Position numbers and translations under genes: made by a program
The notes under the pieces: model-generated
What the model was told of the DNA's origin: nothing
Database searches by the model: none
Seen by the model: the letters and a program-made list of their open reading frames with translations, nothing else
Shown here: positions 1-7,323 of the stretch, piece by piece
Position numbering within the stretch: position 1 is the first letter of the stretch
How the letters are laid out: each line of letters opens with the position of its first letter
NCBI GenBank assembly: GCA_903835865.1
Contig: CAILON010000364.1
Span: forward strand, 1-7,323
Source: an uncultured beta proteobacterium
Lineage (GTDB): Bacteria > Pseudomonadota > Gammaproteobacteria > Burkholderiales > Burkholderiaceae
DNA: 7,323 nt
Direction: 5' to 3'

Positions 1-3000
1 GATAAATCCAAGCCTTTATTGTTCATTCAGAAAATTAATGGTGAACTTAGCTGGAATTCCTTTTACCATTTGGCACCGTATTTTCATGAGTTGAATTTTC
101 AAGGCGCGCAAATTTATGTTCGACGTGATAGCAAAGGCCAAATCACGTTTGCAGGTCTGCCGGTTCATGGCAAGACCGACGATTACACTGCTGAAAATTG
201 GCTCTTTGCACAAAACGATATCAACATCAATGACGTCAAATTATTTTGGGACGATCAAAAAAGCCAAAAGCCATTAAGTACCATTGATATTCAAAGTCTC
301 TCTCTTAGCAATGGTATCCGTAGACACAAAGGCGCCCTGACAGCGACTACACCATGGACCCAAGGTCCCATAGAAATCAAAGTTAATTTTGCTCACCGAC
401 TTACTGGGCAAGCGGGCAATTGGCATCACTGGATTGGTGCGATTGAATGGGATATGACCGATATTAACCTTACCCAGATTGCTAAAGAATTCAAGCTTCG
501 CCCCAATACCTTAGAGGGCATCGTTAGCTCCAAAGGGAAACTCAACATTGATAACAGCAAGCCTGATGGGGGCGAGATCTATTTGGCTGCAGATAAGCTT
601 ATCGTGCAATTATCCAAGGATGAAAATGCAATCGCATTGGGAAGATTAGAAACCAATCTTTCTCAAGAAACGATTGATGGGATGATTTCTATTACCACCA
701 AAACCTTTGCGTGGCGTGACATTGATGTTTCGAAAAATGCCCCTTTAGAGATTTTAAGTCCTATGACTTTCAGTTGGCGCCCACCTGGTCCCGATGGCGA
801 AATTAAAGAGTTTGGTTTTTCCTCACCCAAAATTCAGGTGGAGGATGTTGCCTTGTTTGCACTGAATCTACCGCTCTCTAAAAAAGTACAGCGCTGGATT
901 AAAGACTCACATGCTGATGGCGAATTACAAAACTTAGACATTATTTGGTCCGAGAGTAAATCTCCACTGGCTGCTCTCAATATTCCGGGTGGCTGGTTTA
1001 AATCCAATAAATTAGATTTCAATGTCAGCGCCAAACTGATTAATCTCAGCTTTAAGGGCATTGATAAGACTATGCCTTCAGTTTCTAATCTCTCTGGGTT
1101 TTTGACCGGCACTCAAAATCAGGGGAGCTTTAGCGTAAATTCCAATAATCTTGGCTTAGATATCAAGGATCTACTAACAGACCCCAAAATTCAGCTAGAT
1201 CAAGCAAAAGGGCAAATTACTTGGGCAAAAACTAAAGGGAACTGGGTTGTCAGCGCTAAAGATCTCTCCCTAAGCAATTCTGAAATAAGCACCAATCTCG
1301 ACATCAATTACGTACTTGGATCTCGCGGACAAGCAGACCTCTTATCTTTAGATATGAGTTTTCCTACAGCCAAACTCGCTACTGCCTACCGCTATCTGCC
1401 AGTAGATATGGATAGAGATACCGCTCAATATTTAAGTAAAGCCTTTAGCGCAGGAAGCATCGAAAACGGCAAGCTCCACATTAAAGGTGATCCTAAAAAA
1501 ATCCCTTATCCCAAAGGCACTGAAGGGGAGTTCACTATCAATCTCCCAGTGACTGGGGTGACGTATAGCCCAGTGCCAACCCTGCCAACAAATCAGGGTG
1601 TATGGTCAGCGTTCACCAATGTCAATGGTGTCATCGCAATGAAAAATGAATTGTTTACGGTAGACATTGCTCAAGGCAACTTTAAACAAGTGGCCCTTAG
1701 CAAATTCCACGCAGAAATCCCGAGCGTCAGCGCAAAGCAATTGGTGCTGAGCGTCAACGGTAACGTACAGGGTGAGACACCTCAAATGCTCGATTATGTA
1801 TTCGCCTCACCGGTAGGCAAAAAACAAGCCAACTTAGAAAAGAATTTGCATGTCTCCGGCAATGCCAGCCTTGATCTTGGCTTAAAAATTCCGCTCTCAG
1901 GCAGCGCTGATACGAGTGTTGATATCAAAATCGCCCTTCCAGGCAATAGGGTTCAGTGGGGAGAGATACCGCCCTTTGAAAACCTGAAGGGGAAAATTCG
2001 CATTACCGACACCAATCCAGAATTTGATGATGTCACTGCTAACTTTTTAGGGGGATCTTTAAAGATTGCCACAGCCCCCTCGACTCCAGGGGCTCAGAAC
2101 TACAGCATCATCGGTGATATCCAAGCAAAATTTATTAAGAATTATTTTGCAAATGATGCGAACACTCAAGTGCGCGCACTGACAAAGGCCCTCAGTGGAT
2201 CGGCGAAATATGATGGCACCATCAATTTTTCTAAAGCCGGTGGTGAAACAAATTTGAAATTTGATTTGCGAGACTTTGGCAGTGCCGCCCCTTACCCAGC
2301 CTCCAAACCAGTTGGCCTTCCCATGAATGGGCAAATCACCCTGAAGAATACTCAGGCCAATAAAACCACTCCAAGCAACATTAGCTGGACTGGAAAAATT
2401 GGTGATCTTTATTCTTTCCAAGGGACGCTTGGATCCGATAACGAATTTCGAGCTGCTTTAGGTGTGGGCGGTCCAGCCAACCTTCCGCAACAAGGCTTTA
2501 GCCTCAACCTATTGACCAACGAGTTGAACTTTGATGTATGGCATGATTTTTTGGACGGCCAATATAAAAACGCCTCTACTCAAGATGCGCATCTCTCTAG
2601 TAGTGGCAATTCACAAGTTACGGCCCAGATTAAAAAACTCACTGCTTTTGAACACAGTTGGAATGATGTTGGCGTTATCAGCAGTCAAAAGAATGGCATT
2701 TGGCAAATACGTCTTCTCTCACAGCAAGCTGCAGGGCAAATTCAATTCCAAGAAGCAAATCAAAATAATCCTAATGGCTTGATTAGTGGCTCACTGAGTC
2801 GACTTCGGATTCTAGAAAGTCCCGCTAACGACTTACTGAAGACCCCTACTAGCACCGCTTCCAATAAAAAAATTCTTGAGCCAAGTGATATTCCAAGCTT
2901 AGATTTAACGATCGAGGATTTGTCGTGGTCTAAGGCGCAGCTAGGACAAGTCAAAATCAAAGTCAATTCAAGCAACAATGTATTGAAGTTAGATTCTATT

Positions 3001-3831
3001 CAAACTAATAATCTACAAGCCTCCACCAATCTATCTGGCCAATGGACTGGGGCTGCGCAAAACCAAGCTGATCATACGCAAATCAAAGTCAACAGCAACG
3101 TCAAAGATGCTGGTCAGCTAATTGCTCACTGGAGTCCACAAAAGTCGATAGAAGGCGGCCAAGGACAGGTCGTCGCCAATGTTGAATGGGATGGCTCTCC
3201 TTTTAAACCCCAATATGAAACCCTTAAAGGGAAAGCCAACCTAAGTCTTACTAAGGGTCGCTTGCTTGAAGTTGATACCAGTGGTGCCCAAATCTTAGAC
3301 GTACTGAGTTTACAGAGCCTATTTAAATTTGCTACCCTAGATTTACAAAGCAGTCTGGGTGGCATTGTCAGCAAAGGAACGCCCTTTAATTCAATCAATG
3401 GTGGATTTGATATCAATAATGGGATTGCCCAAACGAAGGAATTTTCAATGGAGCTTGATCAAGCTCGCGTAGCCATGCATGGTCAAATTAATCTTGCCAA
3501 ACAGACTCAAGATCTGCGCGTTACGGTCTTCCCTACGATTGATGCTACCGCTGGCTCGCTAGCTGCATTTGCAATTAATCCCATTGTTGGATTGGGCGCG
3601 CTTTTGGGTCAGTACTTAATTACTAGTCAAATCAATCGCAATCTGCAGTCAGACTACTTAATACAGGGCTCCTGGACAGATCCCGAGATCATCCCCCTTG
3701 ATCAAAAGGGCCAGCCCATTGATTCCAAAACGCTAGACACGATTCGTAGCAAAGATCTGCTGAAGGAACAAGATAAGCCAGCCCCTAATAATCCTTCCAA
3801 TTCTCCAAGCAATCCATTTGCACCCTCATGA
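1..3831 (+). CDS. yhdP: YhdP family AsmA-like envelope protein, 5' end outside window
   Basis: The frame is open from the first base to TGA 3829-3831, giving 1276 visible residues. There is no credible start: the TTG at 19 sits inside ordinary coding sequence, so the N-terminus, including the expected membrane anchor, lies upstream. What is seen is a long, soluble-looking, beta-rich chain of alternating polar and hydrophobic residues, with repeated short forms such as LSLSN, GxL and INGGFDINNG. It has a conserved-looking C-terminal module: GRLLEVDTSGAQILDVLSLQSL, then LRVTVFPTID, then a hydrophobic stretch at about visible residues 1186-1207 (SLAAFAINPIVGLGALLGQY). These match the YhdP/TIGR02099 family with its AsmA_2/DUF3971-type regions. 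In E. coli, YhdP (about 1266 aa) spans from the inner membrane across the periplasm and works with TamB and YdbH in moving phospholipid to the outer membrane. The protein ends in a Lys/Pro/Asn/Ser-rich tail. The next gene overlaps it by 4 bp. Family assignment is firm; the transport role is transferred from E. coli. Confidence 0.92.
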   Translation, partial: DKSKPLLFIQKINGELSWNSFYHLAPYFHELNFQGAQIYVRRDSKGQITFAGLPVHGKTDDYTAENWLFAQNDININDVKLFWDDQKSQKPLSTIDIQSLSLSNGIRRHKGALTATTPWTQGPIEIKVNFAHRLTGQAGNWHHWIGAIEWDMTDINLTQIAKEFKLRPNTLEGIVSSKGKLNIDNSKPDGGEIYLAADKLIVQLSKDENAIALGRLETNLSQETIDGMISITTKTFAWRDIDVSKNAPLEILSPMTFSWRPPGPDGEIKEFGFSSPKIQVEDVALFALNLPLSKKVQRWIKDSHADGELQNLDIIWSESKSPLAALNIPGGWFKSNKLDFNVSAKLINLSFKGIDKTMPSVSNLSGFLTGTQNQGSFSVNSNNLGLDIKDLLTDPKIQLDQAKGQITWAKTKGNWVVSAKDLSLSNSEISTNLDINYVLGSRGQADLLSLDMSFPTAKLATAYRYLPVDMDRDTAQYLSKAFSAGSIENGKLHIKGDPKKIPYPKGTEGEFTINLPVTGVTYSPVPTLPTNQGVWSAFTNVNGVIAMKNELFTVDIAQGNFKQVALSKFHAEIPSVSAKQLVLSVNGNVQGETPQMLDYVFASPVGKKQANLEKNLHVSGNASLDLGLKIPLSGSADTSVDIKIALPGNRVQWGEIPPFENLKGKIRITDTNPEFDDVTANFLGGSLKIATAPSTPGAQNYSIIGDIQAKFIKNYFANDANTQVRALTKALSGSAKYDGTINFSKAGGETNLKFDLRDFGSAAPYPASKPVGLPMNGQITLKNTQANKTTPSNISWTGKIGDLYSFQGTLGSDNEFRAALGVGGPANLPQQGFSLNLLTNELNFDVWHDFLDGQYKNASTQDAHLSSSGNSQVTAQIKKLTAFEHSWNDVGVISSQKNGIWQIRLLSQQAAGQIQFQEANQNNPNGLISGSLSRLRILESPANDLLKTPTSTASNKKILEPSDIPSLDLTIEDLSWSKAQLGQVKIKVNSSNNVLKLDSIQTNNLQASTNLSGQWTGAAQNQADHTQIKVNSNVKDAGQLIAHWSPQKSIEGGQGQVVANVEWDGSPFKPQYETLKGKANLSLTKGRLLEVDTSGAQILDVLSLQSLFKFATLDLQSSLGGIVSKGTPFNSINGGFDINNGIAQTKEFSMELDQARVAMHGQINLAKQTQDLRVTVFPTIDATAGSLAAFAINPIVGLGALLGQYLITSQINRNLQSDYLIQGSWTDPEIIPLDQKGQPIDSKTLDTIRSKDLLKEQDKPAPNNPSNSPSNPFAPS
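3828..3831 (+). other. ATGA stop-start overlap coupling yhdP to the amidase gene
   Basis: The ATG at 3828-3830 overlaps the yhdP TGA at 3829-3831. The preceding 20 bases are C/A/T-rich with no GGAG-like core. This supports re-initiation by ribosomes finishing yhdP, and co-transcription of the two genes. It also fixes the start of the downstream gene, because the protein aligns with the nitrilase fold from about residue 10 onward. Confidence 0.7.
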
Positions 3832-4661
3832 GTACAAATAATCATTTAGCAGAGCTCAAGATTGCCTCTATCCAAATGGTGTCGACACCAAAAGTATTGG
3901 AAAATCTGGAAACCGCTAGCAGATTGATTTCTGCAGCCGCTAAAGCAGGCGCTCAACTTGCCGTACTCCCAGAATACTTTTGCTTAATGGGCTTGAAAGA
4001 TACCGACAAAGTAGAGGCGCGTGAAAGTTATCGTAATGGCCCCATTCAAGAGCGCCTCTCAGCCATCGCCAAAGAAAATAATATCCATTTAATTGCTGGC
4101 ACGATTCCACTGAAGGCAAGTGACCCTCAAAAAGTACTCAACACCACCCTGGTCTTTGACCCTCAAGGTAAGAATATTGGACGTTACGACAAAATTCATT
4201 TATTTGGTTTTCAGACAGAAACTGAACGCTACCAAGAATCTGAAACGATTGAGGCTGGTAATGAGCCCGGTCTATTAAAAATGAATATTGATGGTCAAGA
4301 GTGGATTTTTGGCCTGAGCATTTGTTATGACTTGCGCTTCCCAGAACTCTACCGCGCCCTTGGTCAAGTTGATTGCCATGTGATTCCAGCTGCTTTCACA
4401 TATACCACTGGCAAAGACCATTGGGAGATTCTCCTTCGTGCTCGCGCGATTGAAAATCAATGCTACGTCTTGGCTTCTGCACAGGGCGGAATCCACCTCA
4501 ATCAACGCCGCACTTGGGGGCATAGCATGCTGATTGACCCTTGGGGTGAGGTTCTTGCTGACCTTCCTGATGGTGAGGGCTTTATTTCTGGGGTTTTGTG
4601 CAAAGATAAATTAAACGATGTACGCTCTAAGTTACCTGCCCTTGTACATCGTAAGCTGTAA
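3828..4661 (+). CDS. Carbon-nitrogen hydrolase, Nit1-like (probable deaminated glutathione amidase)
   Basis: A complete 277-residue protein of normal length for the nitrilase superfamily. The Glu-Lys-Cys triad is intact: E49 in VLPEYF, K122 in RYDKIHLF and C166 in LSICYDLRFPELYR. The accessory glutamate E137 of the ESxxxxxG segment is also present. The region at residues 194-239 (TGKDHWEILLRARAIENQCY, then AQGG, then WGHSMLIDPWG) resembles Nit1 more than Nit2/omega-amidase, which has an RSRAVDNQ-type motif there. Nit1 enzymes hydrolyse deaminated glutathione, a transaminase side product, to 2-oxoglutarate and cysteinylglycine, which makes this a cytoplasmic metabolite-repair enzyme. There is no signal peptide. 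The start ATG overlaps the yhdP stop (ATGA) with no clear Shine-Dalgarno sequence, so translation is probably coupled to yhdP. The substrate is an inference from motifs; another small amide in the same subfamily cannot be excluded. Confidence 0.9.
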   Translation: MSTNNHLAELKIASIQMVSTPKVLENLETASRLISAAAKAGAQLAVLPEYFCLMGLKDTDKVEARESYRNGPIQERLSAIAKENNIHLIAGTIPLKASDPQKVLNTTLVFDPQGKNIGRYDKIHLFGFQTETERYQESETIEAGNEPGLLKMNIDGQEWIFGLSICYDLRFPELYRALGQVDCHVIPAAFTYTTGKDHWEILLRARAIENQCYVLASAQGGIHLNQRRTWGHSMLIDPWGEVLADLPDGEGFISGVLCKDKLNDVRSKLPALVHRKL

Positions 4662-4667
4662 ACCCAC

Positions 4668-4673
4668 GAAAGA
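4668..4673 (+). promoter_or_regulatory. Weak candidate ribosome binding site for tldD
   Basis: GAAAGA is the only purine-rich run in the 24-bp gap before tldD. It lies 12 bases from the ATG, which is longer than ideal, and lacks a GGAG core. The match is poor. Together with the short gap this suggests tldD depends largely on transcription and translation coming through from the amidase gene. Confidence 0.3.
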
Positions 4674-4685
4674 TCTTCACACTCA

Positions 4686-6176
4686 ATGAATGCACCAGAA
4701 GCACTGTTTCCCAGCAATTGGACTAAAGCTAAAAAGCAAGCAGATCTCCTCAAAGTAGCCAAATCGATTTTGCTTGAGCCGACCGGCCTTACAGAGCAAG
4801 ATCTTCATCGCACTTTTGGTGACATGTTTACGCACCGCTTAGATGACGCTGATCTTTACTTTCAACACACTCGCAGCGAGAGCTGGAGTCTTGAAGAAGG
4901 GATTGTGAAATCCGGTAGCTTCAATATTGATCAGGGTGTTGGTGTGCGAGCAATTTATGGCGATAAAACTGCTTTTGCTTATTCTGATGAGATTAATCTG
5001 GAAGCCCTTAGTAAAGCCGCTAAAGCAACGCGTGTCATTGGGCCCCAGGGTGGCAAGCAAGCAGTTGCAAGCAAACTCTTTAACCCAGTCTCCAACAAGC
5101 TGTATTCCGACATTAACCCCCTGAACTCACTGCAACCAAAAGAAAAGATTGCATTACTAGAAAGCATTGAGAAACGTGCAAAAGCGCGAGATCCTCGCAT
5201 CATTCAGGTAATGGCAAGTCTTGCTGGTGAATTTGATGTGGTCTTGGTGGTACGTGCAGATGGCTTGCTTGCAGCAGACATTCGCCCACTAGTTCGAGTT
5301 TCAGTACACGTCATTGCCGAGCAAAATGGTCGTCGCGAATCTGGATCATCCGGCGGTGGCGCACGGCATGACTATCAATATTTTGATGCGGCACTGATTA
5401 ATCGCTATGTAGATGAAGCAGTGGATGGTGCCTTAGTAAACCTAGAGTCACGCCCAGCACCTGCTGGCCCAATGACAGTAGTAATGGGTCCGGGATGGCC
5501 AGGTGTACTTTTGCATGAAGCAGTGGGTCATGGGCTAGAGGGTGACTTTAACCGCAAAGGCTCTTCAGCATTTGCAGGATGCATCGGTCAACGCGTTGCT
5601 GCTAAAGGTGTCACAGTTGTAGATGATGGCACCCTGTCTGGACGAAGAGGTTCTCTCAACATTGATGACGAAGGCACGCCAACTCAATGCACCACCTTAA
5701 TTGAAGATGGTATTTTGAAGGGCTACATTCAAGATAGCCTCAATGCCCGACTCATGAAAATGCCGCTCACCGGTAACGGTCGTCGTGAAAGCTTTGCTTC
5801 ATTGCCCATGCCACGCATGACGAATACTTATATGCTGGCTGGCAAAGATGATCCCAAAGAGATTGTTGCCAGTATTAAACGTGGCCTGTATGCGGTCAAC
5901 TTCGGCGGTGGGCAAGTAGACATTACTAGTGGAAAATTTGTGTTTTCAGCCTCTGAAGCTTATTGGGTAGAGAACGGAAAAATCCAATATCCCGTCAAAG
6001 GGGCGACCATTATTGGAAGTGGCCCCGAATCCCTCAAGCAGGTCTCCATGATTGGCAATGACCTTAAATTAGATAGCGGCGTCGGGGTTTGTGGAAAAGA
6101 GGGGCAAAGCGTTCCAGTGGGGGTTGGACAGCCTACTTTACGGATTGATAGCCTCACTGTCGGTGGCACTGCCTGA
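4686..6176 (+). CDS. tldD: Metalloprotease TldD (TldD/PmbA family)
   Basis: A complete 496-residue protein, slightly longer than E. coli TldD (481), with the extra residues at the N-terminus. It reads closely like E. coli TldD along its whole length: LYFQ...[112 protein letters not shown] and [20 protein letters not shown]. The zinc-site residues are present: HExxxH at H277-E278-H282 and C469. In E. coli, TldD pairs with TldE (PmbA) as a heterodimer that degrades unfolded peptides, including the CcdA antitoxin, and matures microcin B17; it is cytoplasmic. The tldE/pmbA partner is not in this window. The chosen ATG is bounded upstream by the amidase stop in the same frame, 24 bp away, and is the first good start before the conserved core. 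It is probably co-transcribed with the two upstream genes. Confidence 0.97.
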   Translation: MNAPEALFPSNWTKAKKQADLLKVAKSILLEPTGLTEQDLHRTFGDMFTHRLDDADLYFQHTRSESWSLEEGIVKSGSFNIDQGVGVRAIYGDKTAFAYSDEINLEALSKAAKATRVIGPQGGKQAVASKLFNPVSNKLYSDINPLNSLQPKEKIALLESIEKRAKARDPRIIQVMASLAGEFDVVLVVRADGLLAADIRPLVRVSVHVIAEQNGRRESGSSGGGARHDYQYFDAALINRYVDEAVDGALVNLESRPAPAGPMTVVMGPGWPGVLLHEAVGHGLEGDFNRKGSSAFAGCIGQRVAAKGVTVVDDGTLSGRRGSLNIDDEGTPTQCTTLIEDGILKGYIQDSLNARLMKMPLTGNGRRESFASLPMPRMTNTYMLAGKDDPKEIVASIKRGLYAVNFGGGQVDITSGKFVFSASEAYWVENGKIQYPVKGATIIGSGPESLKQVSMIGNDLKLDSGVGVCGKEGQSVPVGVGQPTLRIDSLTVGGTA

Positions 6177-6200
6177 TATTGGCTAATTACGGCTTAAAAT
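6173..6200 (+). promoter_or_regulatory. Possible sigma-70 promoter for aroG
   Basis: CTGATA at 6173-6178 (4 of 6 to TTGACA) and TAAAAT at 6195-6200 (5 of 6 to TATAAT) are separated by 16 bp. A start about 7 bases past the -10 box would fall at or next to the A of the aroG ATG (6207), giving a leaderless or near-leaderless transcript. The pair overlaps the tldD stop and the hairpin. Promoter-like pairs arise by chance in AT-rich gaps, so this is a hypothesis. Confidence 0.25.
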
Positions 6201-6207
6201 AGCCGTA
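6188..6207 (+). repeat. Perfect 7-bp inverted repeat ending on the aroG start codon
   Basis: TACGGCT (6188-6194) and AGCCGTA (6201-6207) are exact reverse complements around the 6-base loop TAAAAT. The right arm includes the A of the aroG ATG. There is no T-run after it, so it is not a classical terminator. In RNA that reads through from tldD, the hairpin would occlude the translation start. In DNA it is a symmetric site over the candidate -10 box. The structure is certain as sequence; its function is unknown. Confidence 0.45.
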
Positions 6208-7323
6208 TGAGCCAACAAAATACTAATCCCGCTAATTGGTACTCCGTCGTTGATAAAACGTCGGATACCGACGATCAACGCATTCACAATATTACTGTTC
6301 TGCCTCCGCCAGAGCATTTGATTCGCTTTTTCCCGATCTCGGGAACGCCTACTGAAGCGCTAATCAGCAAAACTCGTAAAAAAATTCGTGACATTATTCA
6401 CGGTAAAGATGATCGTCTGTTAGTCATCATTGGGCCATGCTCTATTCATGATCCTAGAGCAGCGTTGGAATACTGTCAGCGTCTTTTGGCTGAGCGCAAG
6501 CGTTTTGCCGGTGAATTAGAAATTGTGATGCGCGTGTATTTTGAAAAGCCACGCACGACTGTTGGGTGGAAGGGCTTAATCAACGACCCTTACTTAGATG
6601 AGAGCTATCGCATTGAAGAAGGCCTGCGTCTTGCTCGCCAAGTACTCATGGAAATTAACCGCCTTGGTATGCCAGCGGGTAGCGAATTCTTAGATGTGAT
6701 TTCTCCGCAATATATCGCCGATCTTATTTCTTGGGGTGCGATTGGTGCTCGCACCACTGAGAGTCAAGTCCATCGTGAACTCGCATCCGGCCTTTCTGCG
6801 CCGATTGGATTTAAGAATGGCACTGATGGCAATATCAAAATTGCTACCGATGCAATCCAAGCAGCTGCTCGCCCACACCACTTCCTTTCTATTCACAAGA
6901 ATGGTCAAGTATCGGTTGTGGAGACCAAAGGCAATAAAGATTGTCATGTTATTTTGCGAGGCGGAAAAGAGCCTAACTATGAAGCGCAATTTGTTCAAGC
7001 AGCCTGCTCTGAGCTAGAAGCTGCCAAGCTTCCAGGGAGTTTGATGGTTGACTTGTCACATGCAAACTCAAGCAAAAAGCATGAACGTCAAATCATTGTT
7101 GCTGATGATATTGCTGCACAAATCGAATCTGGATCAAATCAAATTTTTGGCGTCATGATTGAAAGTCACCTCAATGATGGTGCGCAAAAATTCACTCCAG
7201 GAAAAGATGATCCAGCCAATTTAGAATACGGCAAGAGTATTACGGATGCCTGCATCAACTGGGATGATTCAGTAAAAGTACTTGAGCGTCTAGCTGCAGC
7301 TGTTAAGAAACGCAGAAGCAAAA
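6207..7323 (+). CDS. aroG: 3-deoxy-7-phosphoheptulonate (DAHP) synthase, class I, AroG type; 3' end cut
   Basis: 372 codons are visible with no stop before the window edge. The last residues (LAAAVKKRRSK) match the C-terminal end of E. coli AroG, so only a few codons should be missing. It condenses phosphoenolpyruvate and erythrose 4-phosphate, the first step of the shikimate pathway, in the cytoplasm. Key motifs are VIIGPCSIHDP, YFEKPRTTVGWKGLINDP, GAIGARTTESQVHRELASG, GFKNGTDG, LRGGKEPNY, DLSHANSSK, GVMIESHL and YGKSITDACINW. The metal ligands by family knowledge are C78, H285, E319 and D347 (AroG C61, H268, E302, D326); R182 and K203 match the PEP site. Residues equivalent to the AroG phenylalanine pocket are all present, including S228, where Tyr-sensitive AroF has Gly, so Phe inhibition is predicted. 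An in-frame TAA at 6195 makes ATG 6207 the earliest possible start. There is no Shine-Dalgarno sequence. The N-terminus is 17 residues longer than E. coli AroG. Confidence 0.96.
   Translation, partial: MSQQNTNPANWYSVVDKTSDTDDQRIHNITVLPPPEHLIRFFPISGTPTEALISKTRKKIRDIIHGKDDRLLVIIGPCSIHDPRAALEYCQRLLAERKRFAGELEIVMRVYFEKPRTTVGWKGLINDPYLDESYRIEEGLRLARQVLMEINRLGMPAGSEFLDVISPQYIADLISWGAIGARTTESQVHRELASGLSAPIGFKNGTDGNIKIATDAIQAAARPHHFLSIHKNGQVSVVETKGNKDCHVILRGGKEPNYEAQFVQAACSELEAAKLPGSLMVDLSHANSSKKHERQIIVADDIAAQIESGSNQIFGVMIESHLNDGAQKFTPGKDDPANLEYGKSITDACINWDDSVKVLERLAAAVKKRRSK

Noticed and set aside
19..21. TTG as a start codon for the yhdP-like gene
   Set aside because: The frame is open upstream to base 1, and the expected N-terminal membrane anchor is missing, so the gene continues beyond the window.
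2059..2421. 120-codon open frame on the minus strand inside yhdP
   Set aside because: It lies wholly antisense to a well-supported gene, has no recognisable domain or start signal, and its composition is that expected from the complement of the yhdP codons.
4670..4677. Palindrome AAGATCTT in the gap before tldD
   Set aside because: Eight bases with no loop and no T-run; too short for a terminator and likely by chance.
4659..4688. Amidase and tldD lie in the same reading frame separated by a single TAA, suggesting a read-through fusion
   Set aside because: The stop is TAA followed by A, with no read-through context visible, and both proteins are complete with normal ends. Same-frame neighbours occur one time in three.
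6124..6152. TTGGAC with a weak -10 about 17 bp on, as another aroG promoter
   Set aside because: The -10 candidate (GATAGC) is a poor match and the region encodes the conserved TldD C-terminus ([13 protein letters not shown]), which explains the sequence.
6690..7017. Open frames of about 100 codons on both strands within aroG (6690-6998 minus, 6736-7017 plus)
   Set aside because: The region is strongly conserved DAHP synthase coding sequence in another frame, including the ARTTESQ and FKNGTDG motifs; these frames are shadows.

Overview
The window is a compact block of four co-directional genes on the + strand with almost no intergenic DNA. It reads as chromosomal housekeeping sequence from a betaproteobacterium of the Burkholderiaceae. 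The base composition is moderate, clearly less GC-rich than Ralstonia or Burkholderia, and the proteins resemble that family. A low-GC relative such as Polynucleobacter fits best. That assignment is inferred from protein style and gene order, not from a database search.

Layout: (1) 1-3831 is the 3' part of a very long AsmA-like gene, yhdP, whose start lies upstream of the window. (2) 3828-4661 is a carbon-nitrogen hydrolase of the Nit1 (deaminated glutathione amidase) type, overlapping yhdP by ATGA. (3) 4686-6176 is tldD, a zinc metalloprotease subunit, 24 bp downstream. (4) 6207-7323 is a class I DAHP synthase of the aroG type, 30 bp downstream of tldD and cut by the window edge within a few codons of its expected C-terminus. 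No RNA genes, mobile elements, CRISPR arrays or gene-free stretches above 30 bp were seen.

The products act in different places: the envelope (YhdP, phospholipid traffic to the outer membrane), metabolite repair (Nit1), proteolysis or peptide maturation (TldD) and entry into aromatic amino acid synthesis (AroG). The first three look like one transcription unit, probably for expression convenience and not for a shared pathway. The tldD-aroG junction is the one non-trivial stretch. It has no Shine-Dalgarno sequence, a perfect 7-bp hairpin that ends on the A of the aroG ATG, and a promoter-like pair that would place the transcript start at or next to that ATG. I found no convincing new biological system here. 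The best leads are this junction and the predicted phenylalanine control of the DAHP synthase.
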